A stretch of DNA of 64,000 nt, from contig NZ_AP019308.1 in assembly GCF_003945345.1 (NCBI RefSeq), positions 620,001 through 684,000 on the forward strand, given 5' to 3'. Both the position numbers and the translations under genes were made by a program. The notes under the pieces are model-generated. The model was not told the origin of the DNA, did no database searches, and saw only the letters and a program-made list of their open reading frames with translations. Within the stretch, counting starts at the first letter, position 1. The number at the start of each line of letters is the position of its first letter. Below are positions 38,223 through 47,310 of this stretch, piece by piece. This DNA is from Paenibacillus baekrokdamisoli. Lineage in GTDB: Bacteria > Bacillota > Bacilli > Paenibacillales > Paenibacillaceae.

Positions 38223-38510
38223 ATGCTTTTTTTTGAAAGGGTTAGAAAGCTATCAAATGTATGTATTGTAATTTTTGTGTTATTTTTCATTTTGATGATT
38301 GTTTCATTTTCAAACAGTAAGTTCTCTGAAATATTACAGCATAATTTTACAAATGATTTAAGAGGAACAATTTTTACATTAATTAGCTTTATAATTTCAA
38401 TCTTTTCATTAACTTTAGGAATTAGTTTGAAATACATTGTAAAAGATGCAAATGAAGAGATAAAACTGCTTGAAGAACGTACCAAAAAAAATTCGGGGGA
38501 GCAGATTTAG
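38223..38510 (+). CDS. Small two-helix membrane protein of unknown function
   Basis: A 95-residue protein with two hydrophobic segments (about residues 12-29 and 50-71) and a charged C-terminal tail (EEIKLLEERTKKNSG). The ATG follows GAGGAGG. It is AT-rich compared with the neighbouring genes, which suggests separate origin. No family is recognised. Confidence 0.65.
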   Translation: MLFFERVRKLSNVCIVIFVLFFILMIVSFSNSKFSEILQHNFTNDLRGTIFTLISFIISIFSLTLGISLKYIVKDANEEIKLLEERTKKNSGEQI

Positions 38511-38868
38511 CCCTAGTTCTTCATTAAGCTCCCATGAAAATTAAATTAGCTCAAAACTAGTAAAAGAGCTATAGAGTTAGGTAGACCGAAAACAACTTAC
38601 GGTAACCTTCTTACCTAGAATTTGAGCAGTGGCTATTTTATACTGTAAGCGCTATTATTTCTAATTATCCCAATTCTAACACTGGAATAGCACAATTTAC
38701 AACATGAAATATTCCATTAATATAAAAACGGTTTTGTTGATGCAAATGCAAACTATTGGTTCCATTGTGCCGAACACTTGGAATCCGAATGCATTCGCAG
38801 TGGAGGTTAGCGTATTGCTATTGTACGTTAGCGGATACCTTCCTACGGATTATACTCCTTGTCCTAGA
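38511..38868. other. Intergenic region, no gene recognised
   Basis: About 360 bp between the small membrane protein and the aminotransferase promoter. A plus-strand open stretch (38704-38931) has no ribosome binding site and a composition unlike protein-coding DNA, so I do not call it a gene. Confidence 0.4.
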
Positions 38869-38913
38869 TTGAATATTTATCCGATAATATGTATAATAAT
38901 TCATTATCGGATA
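38869..38913 (+). promoter_or_regulatory. Promoter with a perfect flanking palindrome (candidate operator)
   Basis: TTGAAT (38869-38874), a 17-bp spacer and TATAAT (38892-38897) form a good sigma-A promoter. TATCCGATAAT (38878-38888) and its exact inverse ATTATCGGATA (38903-38913) flank the -10 box, one arm inside the spacer and the other over the expected start of transcription. This is the geometry of a repressor operator. Confidence 0.7.
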
Positions 38914-38927
38914 GGGGTGAGATTGTC

Positions 38928-40127
38928 ATGATCCAAAGCAGCAACAGGCAGTTGGAGGAAGCAAAAGATTCGATTTTGTTCACTGCTGCGCGTTCAGATA
39001 TCGTGATGGAACGCGGAGAGGGAATGTACTTGTGGGACACGGAAGGCAAGCTGTATTTGGATTTTATCGGAGGATGGGCCGTAACATGCTTGGGCCATTC
39101 TCCCGCCGTGATTAGAGAAGCATTAGAGAGGCAAGCGTCCGTATTGGTAAACGCAAGTCCCGCATTTTACAATAAACCGATGCTCGAATTGGCCAAGTTG
39201 CTAACGGATCTATCTTGCTTCGATAAAGTTTTTTTTGCCAGCAGTGGAGCGGAAGCCAACGAAAGTGCTATAAAACTCGCGAGGAAGCACGGCTTGAAAA
39301 ATCTGGGTGGAGCGTACGAAATCATTACGATGACAAACGGTTTTCATGGGCGTTCTCTCGCTACGATGTCCGCGACGGGGAAATCACAATGGGAGCCCCT
39401 ATTTGCTCCGAAAGTACCTGGATTTAGGCACGTCTCCCTGAACGACATCGATTCGCTAATGTCGGTCATGAATCGAAACACATGCGCGGTTATGTTGGAG
39501 CTAGTTCAAGGAGAGGGCGGAATTCGTCCTGTTGATGTTGAATATTTATACAAACTGAGAAAAGTATGCGACGAGTATGGAGTGATGCTAATCTATGACG
39601 AAATCCAAACCGGGCTTGGCAGGACGGGAAAGCTTTTCGCCTATGAACTTTACGGAATTGAAGCGGATGTCATGACGTTGGGCAAAGGAATCGGAGGCGG
39701 GTTTCCTCTTTCTGCGATGTTAACGAAAGAGGCATTTAACCTGTTCGACCCTGGTGACCAAGGTGGGACCTATTCCGGACAACCGCTGGCGATGGCTGTA
39801 GGACTCGCGGTTGTGAACGAAGTAGTGAACCGTAATCTTCCTGCTCACGCCGGAGTTCAAGGAGATTACATTCTCGAGCGATTGCACGGAATAAAAGAAA
39901 CCTATCAGTTCACAAGCATCCGTGGTCAAGGATTGTTGATTGCATTCGACCTTCCGGATCCGAAGGGCGCTGAATTGGTTTCTGAATGTTTAAAAGAAGG
40001 CTTGTTAATCAACTCTCCAAGCCCGCATACGATACGGTTGATGCCGGCCTTAATTGTATCGCGTGATGAAATCGACGCCATGTTCGATAAATTATGCCGG
40101 GTGATGGACCGGGTCCTGGCTATTTAA
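38928..40127 (+). CDS. Class III PLP-dependent aminotransferase (ArgD-like)
   Basis: A 399-residue enzyme of the acetylornithine/ornithine aminotransferase family. Seen are YLWDTEGKLYLDFIGGWAV, SSGAEANESAIKLARKHG, the NGFHGRSLATMSATG region, LIYDEIQTGLGRTGKLFAYE, and the PLP-binding Lys in TLGKGIGGGFPLSAML. It may act on acetylornithine, a diamine or an omega-amino acid; no arginine genes are nearby. The ATG at 38928 follows GGGGTGAG. The operator-like palindrome upstream implies control by a regulator not encoded next to it. Confidence 0.88.
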   Translation: MIQSSNRQLEEAKDSILFTAARSDIVMERGEGMYLWDTEGKLYLDFIGGWAVTCLGHSPAVIREALERQASVLVNASPAFYNKPMLELAKLLTDLSCFDKVFFASSGAEANESAIKLARKHGLKNLGGAYEIITMTNGFHGRSLATMSATGKSQWEPLFAPKVPGFRHVSLNDIDSLMSVMNRNTCAVMLELVQGEGGIRPVDVEYLYKLRKVCDEYGVMLIYDEIQTGLGRTGKLFAYELYGIEADVMTLGKGIGGGFPLSAMLTKEAFNLFDPGDQGGTYSGQPLAMAVGLAVVNEVVNRNLPAHAGVQGDYILERLHGIKETYQFTSIRGQGLLIAFDLPDPKGAELVSECLKEGLLINSPSPHTIRLMPALIVSRDEIDAMFDKLCRVMDRVLAI

Positions 40128-40204
40128 AGGGACTTCTTCGTTGAACCGTGCCACTGGTTATTAAAGTGCAGGGATGGATAACTATAGTTATAACTAATAG
40201 GATG

Positions 40205-40231
40205 AGGCTGCCAATATCATAGGCGGCCTTT
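40205..40231 (+). terminator. Hairpin after the aminotransferase
   Basis: AGGCTGCC/GGCGGCCT stem with one G-T pair, then TTT. A short T-tract makes it a modest terminator. Confidence 0.55.
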
Positions 40232-40234
40232 CCC

Positions 40235-40448
40235 ATGCTGAACATTCCTGTAGGGCCTAAGATTGTCAAAAAAGGAGCGCCCCGGTATGATGGTTGCATT
40301 GAACGATTTTCCACATCTCACCTTGTTGTGGGTATAGAATCCAGCCACCACCAAACGAAACAAGGAGAACCGTGATAATTCTCCCTCCAAAAGTGATCCG
40401 AAGGATGCGCTTGTCATTGCTGACGTGATCAGCCGAGGCTATTACTAA
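40235..40448 (+). pseudogene. IS110-family transposase remnant
   Basis: One frame reads LVVGIESSHH, matching the GIESSGHY-type motif of the DEDD catalytic domain. After an internal deletion and frameshift the next frame reads RDNSPSKSDPKDALVIADVI followed by SRGYY and a stop; this DNSPSKSDPKD(A) motif is characteristic of IS110 transposases. About 70 codons remain of a protein of about 400, so the element is dead. No terminal repeats or bounds are visible. Confidence 0.7.
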
Positions 40449-40726
40449 GAGGGTCTTATCTGATAAGAATTATCCTGAATGGCGTGATATGCTTCGAAAG
40501 ACATACTATGATTTAGACTTGTTTTATGAGGGTGAGGAGTCCAGTGACACAGCTATGAACCTTGCCGTTACATACAGCGAACGTGGACAGAATGAATATA
40601 CTTTAGAGCAAACACCATCAATTAGCAAATGGTAGACGATTCATTTTCCGGACAAAACGGCGCACTCGCGAACAGGAATGAAATATTTACCTAATGTACA
40701 CTGAATACGAAAGGAGATGAGATCAG

Positions 40727-41608
40727 ATAGAGTCGTTAAGACTGCTTCGCCAGGCCATCGATTATATCGAGGATCATCTGCATGTTGTGCCTGAGATTGA
40801 TGATATTGCGAAGGCAGCTTTGTCATCAAGGTATCATTTTCAACGAATGTTCCATGCATTAACCGGCTTCACGGTTACCGAGTACGTTCGGAATCGACGG
40901 TTAACGCTTGCGGCTGAAGAGTTGGCTGGCACGGATAGCAAGGTTATCGATATCGCACTGAAGTACGGTTACGAAAGTCCGGAGGCTTTTGCCAAGGCTT
41001 TTCAAAGGTTACACGGAGTGACACCGTCCGCGGCGAAGAAAATGGATGTAAAGCTCAAGGCATTCTCTCGAATCTCCTTTCAAATTCAGATAAAGGGAGA
41101 ATTTGAAATGAATTATCGCATTGTGGAACAGCAGGCCTCTACCGTAATTGGTAAGGATGTCGTCATCCGTACCGATCCCTTTAAGGAGATACCCGAATTC
41201 GTCGAGAAAATTTGGAAAAACGGCACGCATGACCAGATTAATGAGGTGGTCGGTAGATCGTTCGGTACGCTGCTCTACGGCTATTATTTTGATTTTAAGG
41301 AGGATGGGACTAGGCGTTATATGATGGGGTACGAGTTGCCAGAAGGATGCGATGCCCCACCTGGATTTACTGTTATACATGTACCAACCCAAATGTATGC
41401 GGTATTTGAAAGCCGAGAAACGATGACAGAGGACGTCGAGATTGGTCTGGAGATTCAGAATGTTTGGCGTCGTATCTACTCCGAATGGTTTCCTTCGTCA
41501 AACTTTGAACAGGTGGAAAGTCCATGTATCGAAAAATACTACTGGGTAGACGACAGGCAGGTTGATTCGATTTGCGAGGTCTGGATACCAGTCAAAAGAA
41601 AGGGCTAG
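40727..41608 (+). CDS. AraC-family regulator with GyrI-like effector-binding domain (non-standard start)
   Basis: A 293-residue protein if begun at 40727. Residues 1-105 carry two helix-turn-helix motifs (IDDIAKAALSSRYHFQRMFH, then VIDIALKYGYESPEAFAKAF). Residues about 125-293 form a GyrI-like/SOUL-type small-molecule-binding domain that begins MNYRIVEQQASTVIG. The first helix of the DNA-binding domain requires translation from the codon at 40727, which is ATA, ten bases after AGGAG; an in-frame TGA lies three codons upstream. The only near-standard downstream start (GTG at 40787) would remove that helix. It is either an ATA start or a start-codon mutation. This architecture is common in multidrug-responsive regulators. 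Confidence 0.75.
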   Translation: MESLRLLRQAIDYIEDHLHVVPEIDDIAKAALSSRYHFQRMFHALTGFTVTEYVRNRRLTLAAEELAGTDSKVIDIALKYGYESPEAFAKAFQRLHGVTPSAAKKMDVKLKAFSRISFQIQIKGEFEMNYRIVEQQASTVIGKDVVIRTDPFKEIPEFVEKIWKNGTHDQINEVVGRSFGTLLYGYYFDFKEDGTRRYMMGYELPEGCDAPPGFTVIHVPTQMYAVFESRETMTEDVEIGLEIQNVWRRIYSEWFPSSNFEQVESPCIEKYYWVDDRQVDSICEVWIPVKRKG

Positions 41609-41651
41609 TGTTGTTATTGCCCTACAGATAATGACAGTTGCATGAACCAGC

Positions 41652-41680
41652 AAAAGGATACGCCGCGGCGGATCCTTTTT
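41652..41680 (+). terminator. Terminator after the AraC-GyrI gene
   Basis: AAAGGATaCGCC pairs with GGCGGATCCTTT (one mismatch) around GC, followed by TT and a T-rich tract. Confidence 0.85.
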
Positions 41681-41847
41681 ACTTGCTCATAAAAAAAGTT
41701 GTTATGTACAGATCTCCTTCTCGAGTCGTTGAACTAATGGAACACGAGAGCTCAAACGGGTAAAGAGAGCGCGTTCCCATAGCTTTAATTTTATAGCAAA
41801 AAAAGAGCACAATAAAACGGGTTCTCAATTATAAATTTTTATTTTAT

Positions 41848-42174
41848 TCATACACCATAACCCAATATTTCTCTCCTGGACTACCTTCTTCAACAACTTT
41901 CTTCCAACCATTATTCGCATAGAAATTTATTGCTTTTTGATTTTCAGATACAAATTTCAATGTCAATGGTTTATTCATTTTCTCTATTGCAGCATGAAGT
42001 AACTTACTACCAACACCTTTACCTGAAAAATCAGGGTGAACAAATAAATTATGAATAAAATCATCTGGCAGTCATTTCTATTTTATTCACCCATTCAAAA
42101 CTCTTACGACGTGATTCAAAGTATATCTGTCTTAATTCAGGATAGTCTAGTTCACTTGCTACTCTAATCTTCAA
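41848..42174 (-). pseudogene. GNAT acetyltransferase pseudogene with internal deletion
   Basis: The minus strand encodes KIRVASELDYPELRQIYFES at the N-terminal side and, in another frame, DDFIHNLFVHPDFSGKGVGS plus ENQKAINFYANNGWKKVVEE near the C-terminus; these are the acetyl-CoA-binding and final strands of a GNAT enzyme. Around 42075 the frame shifts and roughly 25 residues of the usual central strand region are missing. The protein cannot be functional as written. The likely start is a TTG at 42174. Confidence 0.8.
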
Positions 42175-42390
42175 ATTTCCACACACTCTTTCTTTTACGG
42201 GAGATCATAATAGTATATCTTAATCTAATACACATTTAGCGTATGTCAGTTTACAGGTAACTTTCGGCATCAGACTAATTGTACGAAATAACCTTCTGGG
42301 AGGTAGTAAGTAAGACGTGATTTATTGTGAGCACAACTGGTATAATGTTACAATTAATCATGTCGATGAACTCTATGGGGAGGAAGAAGA

Positions 42391-42843
42391 ATGATGAATG
42401 AAATCGGTACGTCCAGTGCAACAAAGTTGGAACCCAAATTGTTGAATTTATCATGTATTTATCTGCCAGCAAAGCACCCATACACAACTGCAAAATGGTA
42501 CAGCGAGATTTTTGATTTAGAAACAGCTGATTTTGCACCATTAGACCCTAACGCAAATCTTGTTGTCTTAAACATTTCTAACGATATTCCAGGTGGAGGA
42601 ACAATTTTTTTCGTACAGTCCAACGATAAGTTTTCAATGAATTTTAATAATATCGAAGGATATAATCACGCCATTTTGATGTTTCAAGTCAAAGATATAG
42701 AAGAAATCTATGAAAGAATGAAAGAAAAAGGAGTAGAACTTACCACAGATGGAATTAAAGATCGTGGTGGATGTGGCAAAGAGATTGCATTTTTCGATCC
42801 TGACGGACGAAAAATAGAAATTAATGACTACGGTACGAGATAA
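42391..42843 (+). CDS. VOC-superfamily (glyoxalase/dioxygenase-like) protein
   Basis: A 150-residue protein with the paired beta-alpha-beta-beta-beta pattern: YLPAKHPYTTAKWYSEIFDL at the N-terminal half, then GYNHAILMFQVKDIEEIYER and EIAFFDPDGRKIEINDYG at the end, where the Glu is a typical metal ligand. The ATG follows GGGGAGGAAG. The substrate is unknown. It is a single gene with a terminator after it. Confidence 0.8.
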   Translation: MMNEIGTSSATKLEPKLLNLSCIYLPAKHPYTTAKWYSEIFDLETADFAPLDPNANLVVLNISNDIPGGGTIFFVQSNDKFSMNFNNIEGYNHAILMFQVKDIEEIYERMKEKGVELTTDGIKDRGGCGKEIAFFDPDGRKIEINDYGTR

Positions 42844-42885
42844 TTTATCCGCTTGTGATAAAACGGGACACGAGAGTTCAATAAC

Positions 42886-42924
42886 AGCGAAGGCAGTCGG
42901 CTAAGTGGAGCGGCTGCCTTCGCT
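42886..42924 (+). terminator. Terminator after the VOC gene
   Basis: AGCGAAGGCAG pairs with cTGCCTTCGCT over eleven positions with a 17-base loop; only a weak T-tract follows. Confidence 0.65.
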
Positions 42925-43108
42925 CAATTCTATTATTTTCGGACCAGAAAACATGGATTACAACATGAGAGACCTCTTAGTAGAAGACCTCAATGGTTAT
43001 AGACTCTGTTTTGGTGACCCTACAAATCCGCTAAGAACAGTAGAGCAAGAGGAAAGGTATTCATGAAGCAAGATAGAAATAGTTAGTAAATTATATAGTG
43101 GAGGAATT

Positions 43109-43648
43109 ATGAAAAGTAGATGGGAAATTACTCCATGGACTAACGAATGGAATCAGAAGTATGGTATTGAAGCAGAATTATTAAAAGCGATATTCCAGGA
43201 GGAAATAATAGAAATTCACCATGTTGGTAGTACATCTGTGCCATCAATTGGATACGCAAAACCAATCATCGATATTTTATTAATCGTAAAAGATGTCAAC
43301 AGAGTGAATTTTTATAACGAGCCTATGATAAATCTGGGATACCGAGTAAGAGGAGAAAATGGAATACCAAATAGGAGATATTTCACTAAAGGGGATATTC
43401 CACGAACTCATCACGTACATATTTATCAAAATAACGATTCAAGAATACTAACATACTTGGACTTCAAATCATACTTATTAGACCACCCAAAAGAAGCTGA
43501 GGATTATGGCCATCTAAAGTTGAAAATATTGGAATCTTTCTCTTATGATGAATATCAGCAAGAAAAAGAAAATCGTATGGATAATTTGGTCGAAAGAGCC
43601 TTGAATTGGGGAGAACTCAGAAGAAATCAGCTATTGAGGGACGGATAA
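43109..43648 (+). CDS. GrpB-family nucleotidyltransferase-like protein (UPF0157)
   Basis: A 179-residue protein. EIHHVGSTSVPSIGYAKPII and DILL (about residues 34-58) are the GrpB signature, related to the nucleotidyltransferase fold, with HVHIYQN and YLDFKSYLLDHPKEAEDYGH in the C-terminal half. The ATG follows GGAGGAAT. Members are common in Bacillales and act on unknown small molecules; despite the name it has no link to the GrpE chaperone. Confidence 0.85.
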   Translation: MKSRWEITPWTNEWNQKYGIEAELLKAIFQEEIIEIHHVGSTSVPSIGYAKPIIDILLIVKDVNRVNFYNEPMINLGYRVRGENGIPNRRYFTKGDIPRTHHVHIYQNNDSRILTYLDFKSYLLDHPKEAEDYGHLKLKILESFSYDEYQQEKENRMDNLVERALNWGELRRNQLLRDG

Positions 43649-43805
43649 CGATAGCTCAATACGTAATGACGATAAGACTGCCGATGATGGGTAGCTTTAC
43701 TGAGCTAACTGCAGGGTCGTTGAAGATTAACTGGGGGGAACCATACCATAAGTAACGGCGAAAATTTTTTTGAATAATTAATCCAATCGTAAGGATGATC
43801 TGCTT

Positions 43806-44489
43806 ATGAAAATTCTATTAGTCGAAGATGATAAGACGATCGCATCGGGTCTGGAATATTCGCTGCAGCAGGATGGTTTTTCGACCGTTCTCTGCCATGA
43901 TGTCGCCTCAGCCAAAAAGGTGCTCGCCGAAGACATGGATCAGTTCGCTTTATGCTTGTTCGATTTACAGCTTCCGGACGGAAGCGGCTATGAATTGTGC
44001 AAGATGGTGAAGGAGCGACGAGACATTCCGGTCATCTTCTTAACGGTGATCGATGATGAGGTCAATGTCGTTATGGGGCTCGACATGGGAGCCGACGATT
44101 ACATTACCAAACCTTTTCGAGTTCGTGAGCTGCTGTCCCGAATCAAGTCCGTCTTGCGGAGATACCAGAAGCCGTCCCAAGCCAGAGCGATCATCGACAT
44201 CGACCATGTCCGAATCAATACGCTGGAAGGCAAAGTGCATAAAAACGGCGCCGAAATTTCACTCACCGCCTTGGAATATCGCTTATTGCTGATCTTCGGC
44301 AGTCACATTGGACAGGTTCTCACAAGGAATCAGCTCTTAGAGCAAATCTGGGACGTGGCCGGCGACTTCGTGAACGACAATACGTTAACGGTGTATATCA
44401 AAAGGCTGAGGGAAAAGCTGGAGGATGATCCAGGGCATCCGACATTGATCAAAACGGTACGCGGTTTAGGCTATAAGGTTGGTGATTAG
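43806..44489 (+). CDS. OmpR-family response regulator
   Basis: A 227-residue protein. The receiver domain has acidic pocket EDD near residues 7-9, phospho-acceptor Asp in CLFDLQLPDGSGYE, the switch Thr in FLTVIDDE and Lys in DYITKPFRVREL. The C-terminal winged helix ends LIKTVRGLGYKVGD. It is followed without a gap by its kinase gene. It probably controls the VanZ/ABC genes downstream. Confidence 0.93.
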   Translation: MKILLVEDDKTIASGLEYSLQQDGFSTVLCHDVASAKKVLAEDMDQFALCLFDLQLPDGSGYELCKMVKERRDIPVIFLTVIDDEVNVVMGLDMGADDYITKPFRVRELLSRIKSVLRRYQKPSQARAIIDIDHVRINTLEGKVHKNGAEISLTALEYRLLLIFGSHIGQVLTRNQLLEQIWDVAGDFVNDNTLTVYIKRLREKLEDDPGHPTLIKTVRGLGYKVGD

Positions 44490-45491
44490 ATGTTGCGTAA
44501 TCGAGAAATTCAAATAATATTACTCCTCATGGGCTTGATCAGCTTAGCGGCGCTCGTTGCCGCTACTTTCATTTCGACTGTCGCCGCGGCGCTCGTATTC
44601 ATTCTATCCATGCTACTCATTGGCAGTAGCTTGTTATTCACGAGATGGAGATATCGCGAGCTAGCGAAGCTGTCCGTCTATTTGCGGGAAATTAGCAACG
44701 GCAATGATTCCCTCGACGTTCGCGATAACCAAGAAGGCGAGCTGAGCATTTTAAAGAATGACATTTACAAAGTGACGCTCATGCTATCGGAGCACCGGTC
44801 GCTATTGCAGCGGGACAAAATTCAACTGACGGATGCCATCTCCGATATTTCCCATCAGCTCAAGACGCCGCTTACCTCCATGACGGTAATGGCGGATTTG
44901 TTAAGCGCCCCTGACCTGCCTCCGGCCAAGAGATCGGAGTTCACCCATCATATTCGCGTCCAGCTTGATCGCATCGATTGGCTGGTTTCTTCCTTACTAA
45001 AGTTATCGAAAATTGACGCGAAGACCATCCCATTCAAAAAAGATCGAATACTCATGATAAACCTGATCCAAAAGGCATTAGAGCCAGTACTGATTCCGAT
45101 GGATATTAAGGGACAGACGGTTTCCATCGCGGGCGATGACGACGTCTCTTTTGTCGGCGATTTCAATTGGACTGCCGAAGCGGTCATCAATATTTTGAAG
45201 AACGGCGTGGAGCATACGCCTGAAGGCGGAGCGATCGCCATCGCATTTTCCGAAAACGCGCTATTTACGGAAATCGTCATTGCCGACAACGGCAAAGGCA
45301 TTCCGAAAGAAGATTTGCCTTATATTTTCAAACGTTTTTACAAAGGAAAGAACGCCGGCGAAGGAAGCATCGGCATAGGACTTGCGATGGCTCACAGCAT
45401 CATTGCCAGCCAGAATGGCGTGATCGATGTAACGAGCGACGGCGGGAAGGGTACGCAGTTTCGGATTAAATTTTATAAGCAAGTGATTTAA
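44490..45491 (+). CDS. Sensor histidine kinase
   Basis: A 333-residue membrane kinase. Two hydrophobic segments (about residues 8-28 and 30-50) with almost no extracytoplasmic loop identify an intramembrane-type sensor. The phospho-acceptor His is in ISDISHQLKTPLTSM, the N box in EAVINILKNGVEHTPEGG and the G box in IADNGKGIPKEDL, then GIGLAMAHSI. Such kinases in Bacillales usually sense through a partner ABC transporter; the transporter genes here lie 2 kb downstream. Its ATG directly follows the regulator stop. Confidence 0.92.
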   Translation: MLRNREIQIILLLMGLISLAALVAATFISTVAAALVFILSMLLIGSSLLFTRWRYRELAKLSVYLREISNGNDSLDVRDNQEGELSILKNDIYKVTLMLSEHRSLLQRDKIQLTDAISDISHQLKTPLTSMTVMADLLSAPDLPPAKRSEFTHHIRVQLDRIDWLVSSLLKLSKIDAKTIPFKKDRILMINLIQKALEPVLIPMDIKGQTVSIAGDDDVSFVGDFNWTAEAVINILKNGVEHTPEGGAIAIAFSENALFTEIVIADNGKGIPKEDLPYIFKRFYKGKNAGEGSIGIGLAMAHSIIASQNGVIDVTSDGGKGTQFRIKFYKQVI

Positions 45492-45592
45492 CGGCACGCC
45501 GTAAGTGACTGAATTGTCACCTCCATCGTCACTGGATAGTCATTTTAGACAGATAAAATGATATTCATCAGCTAAGCGATGGAGGTAAGACA

Positions 45593-46349
45593 ATGCAATT
45601 GAAGCAACACCGAAAGATGATTTTGGCTATAACCATATCCTATACCCTTTTGATTCTTTATTTTTTGTTTTTCGCTTTCGGCAGAGTAGGTAAGGTAGAT
45701 CAAATCACCGAGTACACCTTTATTTTTTTGCCGGACGGTTTCTTTAGGCTGCCAGGTCTATCCGATCTTCTACATCCTACGCTTATGGACTTTGTGGGTT
45801 TCGGGAACATCGCAGCCTTCATCCCTATTGGCATCTTCATTCCGTTATTATATCGGACCAACTTTATTCGATTCATGACATGGTTCATCCTATCCATTCT
45901 CGTGCTGGAGACGATTCAGGCACTAACTTTCCTCGGAAGCTTCGACATGAACGACGTCATACAGAACGCATCAGGCGCAGCCATCGGATTCGGGGCGTAT
46001 AAGCTTGGCTTTCGTACGAAAAATGACTGGATAAATATGGCTGCTACGGGCATTTCCAGTGTTGTCCTGATGCTTGGGGTATGGGGGGGCTTCGGGCTGG
46101 TTGACCAAGCGTTCACCAAAGAAATCGGCCCCTTTGTGGCGATCAACGAATTGAATGATAGTAACGGGAATCCATCGACGGTACCAAACGGTACAGTCTC
46201 AAGATTGGCGGTCAAAACGTAGAAACCAGATATAATGCGTATAGCGTCGAAGGCAAAAAAAAGAAACGTACACGTATATGTGGGGCAATAAGGAGGAGAT
46301 ATATCTCTCCTTGAAAGTTCCCGATCAAGGGGATTTCCATGGCAGATAA
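45593..46349 (+). pseudogene. VanZ-family protein gene, frameshifted and interrupted (5' part)
   Basis: Residues 1-170 are a VanZ domain with four or five membrane segments (TISYTLLILYFLFFAFGR, DFVGFGNIAAFIPIGIFIPL, VLETIQALTFLGSFDMNDVI). The frame stops at 46222, but coding continues in other frames: IGGQNVETRYNAYSVEGKKK, then after a run of eight A KETYTYMWGNKEEIYLSLKV to 46349. So at least two frameshifts are present, one in the poly-A tract. The expected C-terminal end is found only after an inserted second VanZ gene, at 47311-47493. Confidence 0.75.
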
Positions 46350-46377
46350 AATATTTATTATTCTAAAGAGGTGTAAA

Positions 46378-47286
46378 ATGAATTTTATTAATGAACGAGA
46401 AAAGAAATTTACTAAACGACAAATTATATTACTTATATTAATAATAGGATATTATTCCCTTTTACTAATAGCTACCACATTTGGTCGTTCAGCTGAGAAT
46501 ATCTTTGTAAGAACAATTGATTTCGATGTACTGAGCGAGTATCAACAAGCATGGAATCAATTTTCATTTCATTCTTTTTTTCATATCATTGTTAATATAG
46601 GTATGCTGTTTCCGTTAGGGATTTTATTACCTTTATTTAGTGAAGTTTTTTTAAAAGCAAAATGGATGTTATTCAGTTCAATTACAACATCTTTATTTAT
46701 TGAAACTCTTCAATTTATAACACTTCGTGGAAGTGCGGAACTAGACGATTTACTTCATAATACGATAGGAATGATGCTAGGGTATTGTATATTAAATATA
46801 GCTCTTATTTTTTTGAAAAAAAAGGAATCATACACACAAATAGTCAAATATTTAATCTTACCCACTGCAGTAAGCTTCGTCGCACTTGGAATAATTATTT
46901 CGTATCAAATGAAGGAATTTGGTAATATGCCATTTGATCCTTATGGAAAAACAGATATGTCTCATGTCACTATAAAAACATCACTAGAGTTAAGTGATGA
47001 AGGTAAAAAAATGCCTGTTTACGATTCCAAAGGTCAAAAAGTGCGAGACGTCGATATTATTTCTCCAAAAGAAGCATTTCAAAAACTGAAACAAGGAGAC
47101 ATGTATCCTATGGGACCTTTCGGAGCGGGTGAAGAATTTGAAGGCGAGACATTAGTCATTACAGAGTATAATTTAGAGCACGCCACTGATACAAAAGGTT
47201 TTTCTCAACCTGTATATATTTTTCGCGTACAGTTAAAAGATAATGACGTAGTTCTTACGGCTCCACCTATTTCCGCAAGGAAATAA
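46378..47286 (+). CDS. VanZ-family protein (AT-rich, apparently inserted)
   Basis: A 302-residue protein. The VanZ domain (about residues 15-175) has five hydrophobic segments, including FHSFFHIIVNIGMLFPLGIL and the LRGSAELDDLLHNTIGMMLG region. A C-terminal extracellular-like domain follows (MKEFGNMPFDPYGKTDMSHV and onward). The ATG at 46378 follows AAAGAGGTG. It is much richer in A and T than the genes on either side, and it lies between the two parts of the older VanZ gene. VanZ-type proteins give low-level glycopeptide or lipoglycopeptide tolerance in some species; the role here is not established. Confidence 0.8.
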   Translation: MNFINEREKKFTKRQIILLILIIGYYSLLLIATTFGRSAENIFVRTIDFDVLSEYQQAWNQFSFHSFFHIIVNIGMLFPLGILLPLFSEVFLKAKWMLFSSITTSLFIETLQFITLRGSAELDDLLHNTIGMMLGYCILNIALIFLKKKESYTQIVKYLILPTAVSFVALGIIISYQMKEFGNMPFDPYGKTDMSHVTIKTSLELSDEGKKMPVYDSKGQKVRDVDIISPKEAFQKLKQGDMYPMGPFGAGEEFEGETLVITEYNLEHATDTKGFSQPVYIFRVQLKDNDVVLTAPPISARK

Positions 47287-47310
47287 TGTGAACTTTCTTA
47301 TTTTGTATAT

